Below, piece by piece: positions 5,810 to 7,523 of a stretch of 7,523 nt of DNA; positions within the stretch are counted from its first letter, which is position 1, and each line of letters opens with the position of its first letter. The notes under the pieces were generated by a model. The model did not search any database. It was not told where the DNA came from and worked only from the letters and a program-made list of their open reading frames with translations. The position numbers and the translations under genes are program-made. Source of the stretch: Thermomicrobiaceae bacterium (lineage in GTDB: Bacteria > Chloroflexota > Chloroflexia > Thermomicrobiales > Thermomicrobiaceae); the NCBI GenBank assembly GCA_007124395.1, contig SLFF01000273.1, positions 1 through 7,523 of the forward strand, read 5' to 3'.

Positions 5810-7315
5810 ATGCGTGTCGCAATCGGTGGCATCAGCCACGAGAGCAGTACCTTCTCCACCGTTCCAACCACTCTGCAACATTTCTACGAGCGCGGCTACC
5901 ATGAGGGAGACGACCTCATGAGCGCCTTTACCGGCACAAAATCCGCCCTCGGCGGGTTCATCGATGCGGCGCAGGTCGCTGGCTATGACGTTGTCCCGAC
6001 GATGATGGCCTCGGCCGTTCCAGCCGGGCCGGTCACCGCCGAAGCAACCGAAACGCTAACAAAGCGCCTGGCCGAGATGATTCAGCAGGTCAAAGACGCC
6101 GGACCGCTCGATGGCGTCCTGCTCTCCCTGCACGGGGCGATGGTCTCCGAGCTCGATGACGATGGCGAGAGCTACATCGTTCGGAAAGTTCGCGAGGTTG
6201 TCGGACCAGACCTGCCAGTAATCGTCGAGCTTGATCTGCATGGCAACATCACCCAGGAACTGGTCGATCTCGCCTCGGTCTGCGTTGCCTACGATGAGTA
6301 TCCGCACACCGATCCCTACGAGCGTGGCTACGAAGCCGGGATTCACATGGCGGAGATCGTCCGTGGTGGCAAGAAGCCAACCCCGGTGATCGTCAAGGTT
6401 CCGCTCTTGACCGCTATCCAGCGCCAGCACACCCACGCCGAGCCGATGCTGACCTTCAAGCGACTGGCTCGCGAGATCGAGCACGAGCGCGGCATCATGA
6501 ACGTCAGCTACCTGCCCGGCTTCCCGTTTGCCGATATCGCGCCAACCAATTTCAGTATCATCGTCACCGCTGATAACGACGAAGCACATGCCCGGGACGC
6601 CGCCAACCGGCTCGCCACGTACCTCTGGAGCATCAAGGATGAGTTCCGGGTGGAGCCGAAGCCGGTCGATCTGGCGGTCACCGACGCCATGAAGAGCAGC
6701 GTCAAGCCGATCGTGCTGGCCGACATCAGCGACAATCCGGGTGGCGGTGGACCGGCCGACGGCACCGTTCTGCTCGAAGCATTGCTCCGGCTCGGGGCCA
6801 CCAACACCGCACTGGTGCCGATGGTCGATCCAGAATCGGTCAAGGCAGCCCAGGCCGCTGGCGAGGGCAATCCGGTCCAGTTCAAGCTCGGCGCGAAAGT
6901 CGACAACATGCACGGTGAGCCGCTAGATGTCTCCGGGACCGTGATCCGTCTCACCGACGGCAAATTCGTCCACACCGGCCCGATGAACACCGGCGTGCAG
7001 GTCGATCTCGGCGATACCGCAGTGGTGGAACTGGACGGCCAGGACGGCGGCAAGGTCAAGGTTGTGGTGACGTCACTGCGCTACCAGCCGACCGATCTGG
7101 AAGTGCTACGATCGCAGGGAATCGAGCCAACCGAGCAACAGATCCTGGTGGTGAAGTCTTCGGTTCACTTCCGGGCCGCATTCACGCCAATTGCCGCCGA
7201 GATCGTGGAAGTCAACACGCCCGGGCTGACGAACCCGGACCTGACGTTGCTCGAGTATCACAAGCTGGCGCGCCCGATCTACCCGTTCGATGCAGACATG
7301 ACCTGGGAGCCGTAG
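5810..7315 (+). CDS. M81 family metallopeptidase (MlrC-like)
   Basis: This is a 501-residue, probably cytoplasmic zinc-type hydrolase of the M81 family, whose studied member MlrC (microcystinase) cuts linearised microcystin. No signal peptide or membrane helix is visible. The N-terminal catalytic domain (about 1-290) has MRVAIGGISHESSTFS (1-16), LHGAM (107-111), ELDLHGNIT (140-148) and YDEYPHTDPYERG (161-173); Asp142, His144 and His166 are the likely metal ligands by position. The C-terminal MlrC domain (about 295-490) has SDNPGGGGPADGT (307-319) and KSSVHFRAAF (449-458). All family motifs are intact and the length is typical. Relatives often sit beside Dpp-type importers, which suggests hydrolysis of an imported peptide or amide. 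Microcystin need not be the substrate. It is the last gene of the unit, 123 nt after DppC and behind a terminator-like hairpin. Confidence 0.93.
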   Translation: MRVAIGGISHESSTFSTVPTTLQHFYERGYHEGDDLMSAFTGTKSALGGFIDAAQVAGYDVVPTMMASAVPAGPVTAEATETLTKRLAEMIQQVKDAGPLDGVLLSLHGAMVSELDDDGESYIVRKVREVVGPDLPVIVELDLHGNITQELVDLASVCVAYDEYPHTDPYERGYEAGIHMAEIVRGGKKPTPVIVKVPLLTAIQRQHTHAEPMLTFKRLAREIEHERGIMNVSYLPGFPFADIAPTNFSIIVTADNDEAHARDAANRLATYLWSIKDEFRVEPKPVDLAVTDAMKSSVKPIVLADISDNPGGGGPADGTVLLEALLRLGATNTALVPMVDPESVKAAQAAGEGNPVQFKLGAKVDNMHGEPLDVSGTVIRLTDGKFVHTGPMNTGVQVDLGDTAVVELDGQDGGKVKVVVTSLRYQPTDLEVLRSQGIEPTEQQILVVKSSVHFRAAFTPIAAEIVEVNTPGLTNPDLTLLEYHKLARPIYPFDADMTWEP

Positions 7316-7332
7316 GAGAACCATATTTGAAC

Positions 7333-7363
7333 CGATGTAGGGGTCGTACGCCCCTATACATCG
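7333..7363 (+). repeat. Stem-loop of the GTAGGGG/CCCCTA type after the M81 gene
   Basis: CGATGTAGGGG (7333-7343) pairs with CCCC (7351-7354) and TACATCG (7357-7363) with a TA bulge at 7355-7356. The loop TCGTACG contains the palindrome CGTACG. No T-tract follows, so termination would need Rho or be weak. Its core resembles small palindromic repeats I recall as scattered in Chloroflexota and cyanobacterial genomes; that likeness is from memory. It lies 18 nt after the stop codon and probably marks the operon's 3' end. Confidence 0.55.
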
Positions 7364-7406
7364 ATCGTCGCGTGTTCGACAAGGCAATGAATTGCCGCCC
7401 GCTCAT

Positions 7407-7441
7407 CTCCCCCCTCTCCCAGAATTGGCTGACAGGGGGAG
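7407..7441 (+). other. C-rich/G-rich stem-loop downstream of the operon
   Basis: CTCCCCC (7407-7413) pairs with GGGGGAG (7435-7441) over a 21-nt interior that includes CCA-GAAT-TGG (7419-7428). The stem is G/C-rich and no T-tract follows. It may be a second 3'-end structure or a decayed palindromic repeat. Confidence 0.4.
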
Positions 7442-7454
7442 GGAATGAACGTAC

Positions 7455-7472
7455 ATCATGAAGAATCATGAT
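7455..7472. repeat. ATCATGA repeat/dyad, candidate operator
   Basis: ATCATGA occurs at 7455-7461 and again at 7465-7471, a 10-bp period. With the next base the same segment is also an inverted repeat, ATCATGA-AGAA-TCATGAT. A site repeated at one helical turn could bind a regulator of the gene beyond the right edge. The remaining bases 7473-7523 show no gene that I can support. Confidence 0.3.
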
Positions 7473-7523
7473 AGGTAACGATCAGATCTGGTGGTGTGTC
7501 GGGCCAGGGTTCAGGAACGAGCC

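Noticed and set aside
6056..6913. A 285-codon minus-strand frame inside the M81 gene
   Set aside because: It lies wholly within a gene with intact family motifs and has no motif of its own.
5810..7315. Naming the M81 protein microcystinase MlrC
   Set aside because: Family motifs are shared, but mlrA, mlrB and mlrD genes are absent and most M81 proteins are not microcystin enzymes.

Overview
The window holds parts of two adjacent peptide/nickel-type (family 5 / DppBC) ABC importer modules on the + strand, followed by an M81-family (MlrC-like) metallohydrolase gene. All recognisable genes point the same way. The first gene is cut by the left edge and the window ends in non-coding DNA. No ATP-binding subunits (DppD/DppF type), mobile elements, CRISPR arrays, tRNA or rRNA genes were seen.

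Organism: a moderately high-GC bacterium, most likely in Chloroflexota and perhaps near Thermomicrobia. This is inferred from the architecture of the binding protein (a short hydrophilic preface, then a twin-arginine/lipobox signal, then an acidic linker), from an M81 gene beside a Dpp importer, and from a GTAGGGG/CCCCTA stem-loop at the end. It rests on pattern memory and not on a search.

Layout. 1-391: 3' end of a DppB-type permease. 427-1362: its DppC-type partner. A 10-codon mini-ORF (398-430) with a better Shine-Dalgarno than the permease overlaps the DppC start by ATGA. 1398-1430: a good intrinsic terminator that closes module 1. 1431-1802: non-coding, with a probable extended -10 promoter at 1632-1661 and a leader of about 135 nt ending in a very strong Shine-Dalgarno. 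1803-3584: a solute-binding lipoprotein with a strikingly Asp-rich linker. 3585-3814: a 230-nt gap with a strong hairpin, a 12-bp palindrome and a possible weak second promoter with a structured leader. 3815-4741 and 4760-5686: DppB and DppC of module 2. 5745-5778: a terminator-like hairpin. 5810-7315: the M81 hydrolase. 7316-7523: stem-loops and a small 10-bp-period repeat, with no gene.

How the parts work together: the lipoprotein captures a peptide or another small ligand outside the membrane and the DppB/DppC pair carries it in, powered by ATPases encoded elsewhere. The cytoplasmic M81 enzyme may hydrolyse the imported compound. The hairpins after the binding-protein gene and before the M81 gene suggest graded expression, with binding protein above permeases above hydrolase. 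I found no clearly new system. The most unusual items are the acidic linker, the His/Cys content of the binding protein, the ATGA-coupled mini-ORF and the duplicated permease pair without ATPases.
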